64,000 nucleotides of DNA from Colletotrichum lupini (taxonomy: Eukaryota; Ascomycota; Sordariomycetes; Glomerellales; Glomerellaceae), in contig NC_064676.1 of assembly GCF_023278565.1 (NCBI RefSeq), positions 2,170,001-2,234,000 on the forward strand. The letters run 5' to 3'. The notes under the pieces are model-generated. The model was given only the letters and a program-made list of their open reading frames with translations, searched no databases and was not told where the DNA came from. This document shows, in pieces, positions 35,538 to 45,945 of the stretch; position 1 is the first letter of the stretch; every line of letters begins with the position of its first letter. A program made the translations under genes and the position numbers.

Positions 35538-37844
35538 ATGGCGCAAGACCCAAGTGACGGTATCGATCAGGAGCTGGTAGGTCACCGCAGCCAGCATTAT
35601 ATTTGGTATCGAAAAAAAATATCAACTCATCGCTAACCATCTTCCAGCTGAGCCATGCTCATCTCATCTCCGCCAACCACTATGCCGACCAGGCACGCGT
35701 CGACCTGAACCAAGTAACGAAGTGGTTAATGGCGGCGCCCCAAGTCGCGAAAGACAAAGCTCCCTTCTTCTGGACCTACCTCGATCGACCCCGCGACGGC
35801 CAGGTCTATCTTACATGGCAACCTCTCAAGAGGCTCGGAACCAACTTCGCTAGCGACGGCATGATCTGTGGACCCGAGCAGTACCATAGACAGGACGTTG
35901 GAAATGGATTGGTAGGCATCCTGTCGCATTATTGAAGGAATAATCTGACTTTATTTTCAGTCTCTCGAAATCCACTTCGTCAAGTCGGCATTCATTCCTG
36001 GCGAACAGGTCGCCATGCATGCTCGTCGCAGATTCCGCCTCGTACCCTCGCAGACCGGAGTAATGAACGCGCCCCAGCCAGACATCAGTCTCTGGATCGT
36101 TCATTACGGCCCTTCCGACCCCTCCGACCGCGTCCCTGTCAACCTGATCCCCGTGTCACAAGAGACCCAGCACATCATGGGGACTCGCAACCACCTTCAG
36201 AAGTGTGGTCAGATCGCACGAAAGGACTTCATGCTTTCGGATCGCGCGAGCTGGCCCTCGATCCAGTTCCCGCGCAATGGCGGACGGCCTCAGATGTACA
36301 ACCCGCCGGCGCAGTCGCGGCGCGTGCCGCAGCAGATGGCCTATCCCCCGGCGGGTCCCCAGGGACGTCGTGGCCGCCAACAAGCACAGGCGCAGGCGCA
36401 AGCCCAGCAGCAACAACAAGCCTTGGCTCACGCCGAGGCTCTCCATGACGACGAAGAACTCGAGAAGGATCTCTTTGACCATCTCACCCCTAGAGACATT
36501 TCCTTCGCACGGTACCAACAAAACCATGAGTGGATGGAGGAGATTGTGTCTTCGCCCTACGGCCTCAGTCAGATTGCGCCCCCTGATCTCGGACTAGGCC
36601 TCAAGGGAGAGCTGGCACCTTTGACTGATGGCATCTTCTCAGCGCAGAGCGCAAACGCACTCACTGAGCCGCCCCAGAAGCCTTACATTGGACGGCTAGA
36701 GCCTGGCCTGGCTGATGAGTTCAGAAAACGGGTCCAGGAGCACCTCGATGCCACCAAGGCTGAGATGGAGAAGATGAAGGCGGAGCATGCAAAGAACCTG
36801 GCAAGCCTCAAGGCGAGCTCGGTATTCGTTGATGCGGAGAAGGATGTGAAAAAGTCCGTTCAGGAGCGTGGACCAGAGCCGTGGCGTCTGGAGGGTTACT
36901 CTGCCGATGCGGATGATAACTCCGGCCCGTGGTCACAGAAGCACAACAAGAAGGTGGACGAGATTGTGGCTCAGGTTGAGGCCAACCTGGGCCGGCACAT
37001 CGAGGTCCTCCACAATGTGCACCGCATACAAGATGGCGGTTTCCAGGAACCCGCCCCTGAACCTGTTAAGGAGCCTTCACCAGTGCCGCCGCCGGCGAGC
37101 TCACCTCCCGCCCCGGCAGCTGGTGTAGATGCGAATGCCTCGGGATCACGGCGGCCTTCTCAGGCTGGTTCAAACCACAGTGGCGTGATGGTAGGCGATT
37201 CGGATATTGATATGGGAGGCACGGCAGCAGGACTACTCGACGAGGTGCACACTGGGTTCTCTGCCAACTCGACTCCTCTGAACAACTTCCCCACACCGCA
37301 AACACACATGTCCGCGTTGAACTCAAACGCAGGTACGCCAGCCAACGCAAATGTGCAGTCGCCCGCACCGGTCCCTCCTACTATTCAGGAGGAGACCGAG
37401 GCGCAGACTTCCACTGGCGCTCCTGCTGCCACGGGCGAGGATGTCACAATGGGCAACACAGAGTCCTCCAAAGATGCCTCTGCCACCGCGCCTGATCAAG
37501 GAACCGGCAGCGGTGAATGGGTCGTCGTGCCTAAGGGAGGCGCAACGCCCGACCCCTCCGCCGGAGCCGCCGCCACCACCGCCACTGCAACTGAGGGCGA
37601 CGCTGCCAAGCCTGCTGTCAAGCCCCCGTCTGCTGCCGGAACGCCAGCAGATACTCAGACGCCCGGCGGCTTCAGCTCACTGGGTGACCTGGACTCGGCC
37701 GGTGACGCCATGGCTGGCTATGGCGGGTCTATGGGCGATGGTCTGGATATGAACATGGAGATGGAGGACTCTGCGTTTGGCGATGCCTTCCACGGTGTGT
37801 CGAACACCAACACACCTGGGAACCAGTCTGAGGGCGGGGCTTAG
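35538..37844 (+). CDS. ssr4: SWI/SNF and RSC complex subunit Ssr4 (DUF1750)
   Basis: Exons are 35538..35576, 35648..35911 and 35961..37844, encoding 728 aa. The introns are 71 and 49 bp. The N-terminal domain (residues about 10-220: LLSHAHLISANHYADQARVD, FWTYLDRPRDGQVYLTWQPL, LGTNFASDGMICGPEQ and SLEIHFVKSAFIPGEQVAMH) matches the Ssr4/DUF1750 family. A basic Gln/Ala stretch (about 225-250), a central segment with EWMEEIVSSPYGLSQIAPPD and a coiled-coil-like run (DEFRKRVQEHLDATKAEMEK) follow. The last 250 residues are Pro/Ala/Thr/Gly low complexity with many Asp/Met near the end. Ssr4 is known in fission yeast as a shared subunit of the nucleosome remodellers SWI/SNF and RSC. The assignment rests on the N-terminal domain. 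Confidence 0.88.
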
Positions 37845-40115
37845 GGGCCTATCGACCCGCATTTCGATTGGGATACCAAGTATTAGTGAGAGACTGGTGA
37901 CTCGAAATGAGGGCAGTGTATGTTTAATGCGGCAAGGTGGCTCAGTCAGGCTGGTTGGGACCACTTTTTAGTTTTGTTTTCGAATTGGAGACGACAGGGC
38001 CTAAGGCATGTATGGTATTACAATCCACACGGATGGTTAAAGAATGGAATGAATTCAGTCTAGTTCAGGCTTCATGCTCTATTCGCACTTGCCACGATGA
38101 TGTGTGGTCAAGGGTTACTACGTGTGAGCCCGGTGCCGTAAGGTGTTACATGTGAGGCGTGTAGTGAACAGGCCGCAGGAGAGAGCATTGGGTAAATATT
38201 AAGTAAATTGCGAGGTCTATTGACTTCGTCACGTAATGAATTGTATGAAGTTTCCACACGAAAAACCCCAGCGACGTTGGATATTCACATGGTTCAAGAT
38301 CTACAATACCGAACTAGAAATTTACTTCAACGAGCATTGCCACTACCAAGATCACTGCAACCCGGCATTGAGTGCTGGGCTGAATGACGAGAATGAATAC
38401 ACATTGCTGAAGGCTTTGAGAGTATCCTTAAGGAGCTGGGATCTATGCTTGCGGAAACAACAGGGCGCTATCATCCCAAGGTAGGAGATAATTGATTGGG
38501 CTCAATGGTGTGACCAAACCCTTGACCGTGTACCGGTATTGCAGGTGAAGGGCCAATGACCAAGACCTCATGCCTTTTGCTCTTGGAATCCACAGGCTGA
38601 ACAGCGTCAAACACGGAGAAAGAATGGTGATACATGGCGGTTCATCCCACAGCGAGCCCGGATTACGTTGACAGGGGCCGTGACCAGTGCGCTCCTGTTA
38701 GGGAGTAAGCGGGGAGAGAAGGCAAGGCCGCTAACACGGCCCCACCGTCTCCGCGTCGCACCGGGCGGGAGGTTTTAGGTTTGATCGGCGCTAGGTACAG
38801 ACGTCTCAGCCGCAGGCTTTACACGAAGCCCCCCCCCCCCCCCTTTCCCATGTCATCCCGACTTTTTCAACCTCCCTCTTCCCTCGAAGGTTCGAATGAA
38901 TTAGCCCTTGTTTTTTCCCGGCTGCTCATCACTAATGGGAGATTAGACGAAAAAACACGCAACAAGGTGCTTTGCTGCCCATGGCTTGGGTTTACTGGCT
39001 CGATATGGGGCATCGTAGGGAGGTGTTGTCTGAAGTTTTGCTGGGCTTGCCCCCTGTACCCTTCCCCTTCCTTCACACGAGCTTAACTGTCCATCGTTAA
39101 GACGAAAGCTTTCTCAGGAGCTATGAAGAAAATCGACGAGCTTGATTTACATTGTGTAGATTGACGAACTACGGGGTCTACGCTTACATCTCTGCGTAAT
39201 GCGCCACACTCTAGCAAGCGACTAGTGGAAAAACAAAAAGAGAGATGCCCAGCTGGAAATCGGCAGAAAGATGAAGCAAAGCCCAGGATCGCGAAACCAC
39301 CCTTGGCCACTTACGAGATCCTCTCCCGCCGTCCCGCCATCGCCGCCCCTCCTTCCACCACACTTTTACCGCCGAGGTCCTTACCAAGTGGCTGAGTGTC
39401 GCTCTCGCAAATGTTTCTTGTGCCATCTGGGCAGCCATTGTAGTTCTTGGCCAAAGTCCACTTCACCGAATGGGACCAGGAGGTTTTCAACTTTGTGGTC
39501 CCGCCCTCTCCCCCGTCGTCGTACCGAGTCTCGGCCGATGAGACGTGGACCATGGTCGAAAACCCCCCCTGCCCAGCCTTTTTCTCCTTAAGCTTAGGAT
39601 GACGTTCTGGGGAAATGGTGCGGTTTGTCCACGAGGCCCCCTGTCCAAGGAGTTATTGGACTTACACGCGCCGCTGCGAGAGAGAGAAAGATCCATCCCA
39701 TCGAAACTCTTCCCGGGAGGTGAGGATCTCGAAGTGGCTCCCCCTTCTTTTGCTTCCCCTTCTCTTCTGCTTCTTACACTTGATCTTCGTTTCTCCATTC
39801 ACTTCTTGTTGCGCTGTTTTCGAGTTGCGTTTCTTCGATTCTGTCTGCTGACTGTTGTTCACTTCTTCTTTGAACGCCCTTCTTTTTTTTCAAACCTATC
39901 CTGCAGGTCAGCTTCACTTCAAGCATTCCGTTCGTTTTACACACGCCCGCCCCTTCGACTTTTTTCGATACCCGAGCCCAAGTTGGCCGACTTTTTTCTC
40001 TCTAATCCAAAAAAAAAATTACGATTCTCAATACGTGGTTGCTTATCTTGGGTGGAACTCCGTACGATCTTTATACTCGACGCAAAACATCTTGAGGAAA
40101 CAACAAGGAAATAAG
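37845..40115. other. Intergenic region upstream of the Kre9-like gene
   Basis: 2.3 kb with no supported gene. It has a run of 16 C at 38828-38843 and, from about 39750 to 40020, a T/C-rich stretch (TTCGTTTCTCC, TTTTTTTTCAAACC) that resembles a transcription start region and 5' leader of the downstream gene. The ORF at + 38236-38484 (82 codons) was considered but has no support. Confidence 0.45.
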
Positions 40116-42241
40116 ATGCGATTTACCACGTCATTGAGGCTTTGGGTTTGCGCGGTTGCTGTGTCGGTATGCAATGCGCAGATCTCGAAGCCGAGAGCCG
40201 GGGATGTGTTGATGCCGAACCAGCAATTTGAGGTTGAGTGGCAGACGGCGGGCTTACAGGCCCCCATCAACGTTGACCTGGTTCCCAGTGGCAAGACGGA
40301 CTTGTCAGTCATTGCGGAGAAGATTGCAGGTGAATTTATCCAAGCCAATTTGAACATCAAGTGGAAATCTTGATCTGTTAACCAAAAATGTCATGCAGTG
40401 CAAGTCGACAACGTCGGCCGTCTGAACTGGAACCCCAGCGCCTCCATCACAGCCTTTGAGAGCTTCGCCATCGTCATTACGGATTCTGCTCAGGCCGTCG
40501 TCGTCTCCGAACCGTTCAAGATCACCCAGCTCACGCAGCAGCCCGTCGTCCAGACGATTCTCGGGGCGGACCCGGCGCAGGTGGAGATCCTCACCGCGGC
40601 TGCTGGGCCCCCCAAGGTTGTGTACTCTGGCGCGTTGCCCGCTGAGGCTATCCCCGCCGGCGTCGCTGAAGCGGAAGCTGCCCCCACGGAGCCCGCTCTC
40701 GTCCAGCCTGAGGAGTCCAAGAATACTATCTCGAACGGCACTGCGCCTGGAGCCTCTCCTTCTCGACAGAGAACCGGCAAATCCAAGAAGCAGCCCGCGA
40801 CCCCCAACGAGGACGCCAAACCTCGCAACTCTTCCAAACCGCTCACGAGCATCGCCGAGAAGAACCAGACACCTACGCCGATATATTCGACCATCCAGTC
40901 CGCCCCCTCCGCGCCCGCGTCGTTCCCGACATTATCAGCGACCAAGAACCAGACAGGAGTCCCAGGACGTGGCGCTGAGGTCACGCCCACGCCGATATAC
41001 TCCACAATCCCGGACTCGGGCCCGGCATTCCCAAGTCTCTCGGTCACCAAGAACCAGACGGCGCCCGCGAACGCCGAGGTCACTCCTACCCCTATCTACT
41101 CCACGTTGCCCGATACACTCTCGAAGTTCCCGACCCTCGCGCCCACGAACAACCAAACAGCTCCGAGCGCCGAGGTGAGTTCCCCCTGGCTTCTTTCCCC
41201 TAGTCTAGCAAACACTAACAGCAGATCCAGCAGCCGGCCAAGAGCAAAGCGCCCGCCGCCACTCAACCAGCAGTAGAAGTCCCAGCAAACCGCACCAGCA
41301 TCACGCCGGAAGCGCCACCCACGCCCTCCCTACCGATCGTAACTCTCCCAGTTCCTAAGAACAGCACCACCCCCGCCTCGCCCCCGGCCACAAGCGCGCC
41401 TCCCGTCCTCCCGAGCGCCGCGAACCCAGCATCAAACAGCAGCGCCACCCCTACAGGCCTGCCCGCCCTCCCCGTCACCGAGCCCGCCGCCGTGGCTCCC
41501 GTGCCCATCGCTGCCCCGTCGGCGCCTTCGAACCCGCCGAGCGACGGTACAGGCACGGCTGTGACGAAGCCTGAGCCCCAGACTTCTGACCCGGCGGCGG
41601 CGCCGCCGTCTGCCGCCAGTTCGAGCGGCGCGTTGCCTTACAAGGGGACTCTGCCTGCGGACGGCGGCGCGGTCAAGTCCGACGTCCCTGCGTCGACTAC
41701 CGGTGACCCTACCGATACGGCTAGCGGGGTTTCGGTGACGCCTGTGCCTAGTACCACAGCTGGTGGCGGCAAGGAAAGCGAAAAGGGGGGCGACAAGAGC
41801 GGGGACGAAAGCGGTGGTTCCGGCAGTGGTTCAGGAAAGGGGTCAGGCCAAGACTCCGACACCGAATCCGATAGTGAGTCCGGCTCCGGCAGCGGTAGCA
41901 GCAGTATCAGTGGCAGCAACACGGGAGTCAGGCAACCCAGCACGTCCGTCTCTTCCACGGCAGCCATCGTGCCTACGCCCCAACCGCAACTTGGCGTCGG
42001 CATCGGCGCCACGCCCGTCGTCCAGATCGGACCCAGCATAACGTTGCCGTCGTCCCTCTGGACGTCCATGATCCTCGAGACGGCGGCCGGTTTCGCGGCG
42101 CCGAGTGGCGGGTCCTTTGCGGTGGCGACGTCTCCTGCTTTGCTTACGGTTCCTAATGCGGGTTGTAGGACGACGCAGGGGGGCGGGTATGTTGCTGCTG
42201 TTTTGGGTGCTGTGACTGCGCTTTTGGTTGTTGTTATGTAG
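40116..42241 (+). CDS. Kre9/Knh1-like secreted, GPI-anchored Ser/Thr/Pro-rich wall protein
   Basis: Exons are 40116..40329, 40399..41174 and 41225..42241 (the last may start at 41222, since the tandem acceptor CAGCAG differs by one Gln), encoding 668 aa. A signal peptide is at residues 1-21 (MRFTTSLRLWVCAVAVSVCNA). The domain that follows (QISKPRAGDVLMPNQQFEVE, then WNPSASITAFESFAIVITDS) fits the Ser-Thr-rich GPI-anchored Kre9/Knh1 N-terminal domain. Next comes about 500 residues of Pro/Ser/Thr/Ala low complexity, with a recurring module TPTPIYST...FPxLSxTKNQT three times (about 40870-41150) and many N-glycosylation sequons (NQT, NTS, NRT, NSS). The end GGGYVAAVLGAVTALLVVVM is a GPI-attachment hydrophobic tail. 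The expected location is the plasma membrane or cell wall, and a beta-1,6-glucan link is known only for yeast relatives. Confidence 0.85.
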
Positions 42242-44122
42242 GAGATGAGGGGACAGCGATTATAGGAATCGGGGACGGGGCGAGGGGGGTGGGTTTGGGT
42301 GTTGACTAGTGTGTGAACTCATTTTTATCGCACCTTCAATGATGGTACTATCAGGGAGGGAGGATATGAGGTTACATGTAGACAAAATGAGTAAACCGAG
42401 TTTCGAGATATCTCATTTTGGACTTTGAACGATGTAGCTTTTGACGATTTCAGGAGTTGAGTGTAGGGTTCAGCGAGTGTGGTCCGATCCTCCTCGAGTT
42501 GAGCTCACGGTCATGCCAAAACCATTCAGTTTAGAAGAATATATATTCATTCTGTTGCTTGTATAAGACACCACTAGATATGTTCAAGGTGCTGGATGAC
42601 CGCACAATGATGAAGCAAAATCATTTCTCTAGTGGGACGGAAAGGGGCCAGGTCAGCAGTGTGATTGGGTAACATGTCACCGCCTCCTCACCATTCATTT
42701 ACGCAGTGCTGGAGAAACAAAGATTCTCCGGCGTGCTCTCAAGACGATTTTGGTGGTGACCGTGCTCTGGGTGAATCGTCAATATCTCTTCTGAGAAGAT
42801 TACATAAGTAGACGTTCATAGCTTATAGTTTAATACTTGACCCTCGTGTGAGCACGCCGCTATGTACCTTTCCTTTCTACCCAAGAGGAATAAATCAAAA
42901 GTATGTAAACTACATGAACCAAAAAGAGTTCACCCCCCCGGTGCTGAACTGGGGGCTACATCTCTTGGTGCTCATGCTGGGATTCGAACTCGGGTACTCG
43001 TATGCGCTAAGCCTGTCGTCGAGTAGGCTGGTTGGCGTAGATAATTGATGTTGACCATTAACCACTCCACCACCCAGCCAGTTTGACCTGACCCATCGAC
43101 CTAGACGGGCGCCTCCTGGCTGGTGACAGGAATGGATTTGAGGGAGGGTATAAAGGCTTCCTCACCTGTATTCCATCTGATCTCGAGGTAAACAAGGTAG
43201 GCGAGGAAGGACCGCTGCGGAAATCTGCTGGAGATGAATCATCCACGGCCATCAAGGTGCCCAGTCTCATATGATACCGTTGCCCAGCACGGGAATGAAG
43301 ATAAGGTAGAGTGCAATGCTACAATACCTAGCTCTTTCTTGAGCGTATCTATGGGAGCAATGGGAGTCTGATACGTTGACGACCATACCACCACCGTGAT
43401 TGAGCCCTACCTCAATATTTGGCTAGGAAGTAAGACGATGCTTTTCATCACAATAGATCTGTTCTGTAGTGTATCATGTTCTGGGTGAGGAGTGGCGCCC
43501 CGCTGATCATTCTCTCTGATAATCGAACCTCGCATAAGAATAAACAAGGTCCCAACACAGGAATAATGAAGCGCTGTATTCAAGGGGTGCATCACACAGA
43601 GTTGTGCCGTCTACCTTGAATGATTTCATTGTCATTGACGATAGCGTAAGACGAACGAGCCCTAACTAAGGTACCTGAAAGTATCCGCTCCGTTTGAGAT
43701 CGCCTCTGTATCTCATGTTCTCATGCCTTGAAATGCGTCAACTTTTGTGTGCCGGGCCTGTGTCTTGCAAACGATGATTACTCTGGCCATGCCGAATCTC
43801 TGAGCCCGGAATCGCAGTTTCTTGAATCAAAGATATCTTTCAACCAGTTTCCCAAGTGTCTCTTCCCAGTCATATTTCTCAGATCGGGGACAACCTTGAA
43901 GACCTTTAAACGATGGCTGACTGACTGGCGAATGACTTGATCACACCAAGGGCTATATCGTCGCCCGATCTAAAAGCCAGATACGATTTGGAATTCGAGT
44001 GGCCAGGCAAGGATGTAAATCAAATGTGAGTGGGTATGTAAAGACTACGAGAATCGTCACGTCTTACACGGTGAGGACCGGGCAGGCGTGAATATGCAGG
44101 ATGTTGTTGATGACTAGGCGGA
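42242..44122. other. Intergenic region, Kre9-like to GRX4
   Basis: 1.9 kb between two convergent 3' ends, long for a convergent pair. It includes a tRNA-like sequence (42976-43079) and a TATAAA-like GGGTATAAAGGC at 43146. No coding gene was supported. A short ORF at + 43728-43940 has no domain. Confidence 0.4.
42976..43079 (-). repeat. tRNA-like / SINE-like sequence
   Basis: On the minus strand an A-box-like TGGTGGAGTGGTTAATGG lies about 75 bases ahead of a B-box-like GAGTTCGAATCCC. The ends GGCTGGG and CCCAGC can pair. The T-stem does not form five pairs and no clean anticodon arm is seen, so this is not a convincing functional tRNA. It could be a tRNA-derived SINE fragment or a decayed intron-containing tRNA. 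Confidence 0.3.
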
Positions 44123-44961
44123 TTACGCAGCGGCCTCAGCACTGGCCTTGATGCTGTAAGGGCCGAAGAATTCGGGGTCGTTGGAGAGTTCTTCCTTGAC
44201 CTAGGGAAGGGATAACGTTAGTAATTGTGAGTCAGCAACGGCGCTGAGACTTTTCCACTTACGATATCAAGACCACCAACCAGCTCACCATCAACCCAGA
44301 GCTGAGGGTAGGTCGGCCACTCGGCATACTCCTTCAGGCCCTGTCGTACCTCATCATCTGCCAAGATGTTGAAGAAGCCGTACTTGACCGAGTGCTCTCT
44401 CAAGATGGCCACAAGCTGTCTTGAGAAGCCGCACTGAGGCGAGCTGGGGGTGCCCTTCATGAAGAGCATGACTGGCGCCGCCTTAACAAGGTCCGCCAGG
44501 CGCTTGAACAACTCCTCCTTGGCCTTGGCCGGGTCGACGGGCTCGTCGACTTGCATCGCGCTGGGACCATTCTCGACGCCCTGGTTGCCGTTTACCGTGG
44601 CAGCGGCGCCGGCGGGCTTCTTTGCGTGCGTCTCGATCGCGTTGCGGACCTTGACAGCGCTGCTACCGCTGACAGTCTCGAGGACTTGACCGTTGCGCAG
44701 GAGAACGAGGAAGGGCACGGCGGTGACGTTGTATGTCTCGCTAATGTCGCTGAGCTCTTCGGCGTTTATGGAAACCCAGGATGTCTGCGGGGGGCTGGTG
44801 ACGGGGTATTCGGAGGCAAGGGTCGAGAGGACGGTAGCCATCTGGGCGCATGGGGCGGCCCATGGCGCATGGAAGGAGATGATGTGGAGGGTGGAAGGCG
44901 GGGTGGAGGCAATGTGCTTCTCCCAGTCGGCAAGACTGGTGATCTCCGTGATCGTCGACAT
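44123..44961 (-). CDS. GRX4: Monothiol glutaredoxin Grx3/Grx4 type (thioredoxin-glutaredoxin)
   Basis: Exons on the minus strand are 44961..44263 and 44200..44123, encoding 258 aa, with a 62-bp intron (GTAAGT..CTAG). Residues 1-110 are a thioredoxin-like domain with the active-site motif reduced to WAAPC (HAPWAAPCAQM), as in yeast Grx3/4. A short acidic/Ala linker precedes the glutaredoxin domain (about 150-245) with KGTPSSPQCGFSRQ (the monothiol CGFS), EWPTYPQLWVDGELVGGLDI and VKEELS. Family members bind an Fe-S cluster with glutathione and deliver iron and report iron status to transcription factors (the HapX/SreA or Aft1 systems) in cytosol and nucleus. Divergent from ABP1 with a shared upstream region. 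Confidence 0.96.
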
Positions 44962-45945
44962 TGTGCTTTTTTGGCGAATCGCGAATTCTTGGGATGGTCG
45001 GTTGTTGAAGGTGATGCGTTAAGGGTCTATTCGGGGTCAATCGGATAGAAGTGGCCGCAAGAGGGAATCGCGTGGAGTCGTAGAGTCTTGTGGAACGCAC
45101 TCGAGAGGAAGGACGGGCTTGGTCGGACGTTGAATCGCGGAATGATAAGTCCAACGGCTGATAAACCACGGGTCTCCGATACGTCGGGTGGAGGGGTATT
45201 ATTTGGAGGGGCAAGTCGTGATTTTTCGGGGTGGCTGCGATAGTATCGGGTATAGCGATCTCCGCGGGCAGGAGATGGGGTTGCTGCATGGGTTGATGAC
45301 TGTAGGGGAGAAAGTCTCGAGTTGCGTCATCTGTCGCGATATTTACGTGGCATAATTACATATGTGAAGAATCCCACTCGGCGGGGACCACACGGGGGCA
45401 TGCCCAAGCTGCCCCACTAGAGCAGCGCAGAGGCCCGAAGCGGAGAGCGAAAGCGGCAGGCACCTTCGGAGCACAGTGTGTCCTGTACTACTTCGTACGC
45501 CGCCTTCTCTGGCCCGCCCTGTTCCTCCCCTCCCCCCCGTCCCCCTCCCAGGCTCCTAGTTACTGCCAGTCAGTCACTTTAGGTAGCTGCCCAGCCTGCC
45601 CCGCCTCGACACCTGGCCAGCGCTGAACAACGCTGAGCTGCGTAACCGACCGTCCGCGTATTGGATGCTGGCGGGACCGTGCTTCACCTCCAAGTTCTAG
45701 TTCCACCTGTGCTGCGCCTCTCCAACTCTCGGCTGTCCACGACTTTCTGCAATAGAAGAGAGGGCTGGTTTGCTACGTCAGCTTCTTGCCCGTCAGACAT
45801 AGGCGACTCTCCGACGGAGACCTTTACGATTAAACATCTTCCACCCTACTATTATACCTCTTTCCCCCCTCACCAATCCCCCTCATCTACTGACGACTCA
45901 ACGATCGACGACCACTGCTAGTCGAGCTTACTGCCCAAACTCGCA
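44962..45945. promoter_or_regulatory. Shared upstream region of GRX4 (-) and ABP1 (+)
   Basis: 984 bases between two divergent starts. The ABP1 side has pyrimidine-rich blocks (TTTCCCCCCTCACC near 45860) typical of a leader. No gene lies within, and no iron-regulator (HapX or GATA-cluster) site could be asserted. Confidence 0.5.

Noticed and set aside
38236..38484. 82-codon + ORF in the intergenic region upstream of the Kre9-like gene
   Set aside because: The translation is not implausible, but no domain, signal or neighbouring exon supports it.
42976..43079. Functional tRNA gene
   Set aside because: The A and B boxes are present but the T-stem has mismatches and no anticodon arm of five pairs could be drawn, so it is kept only as tRNA-like.
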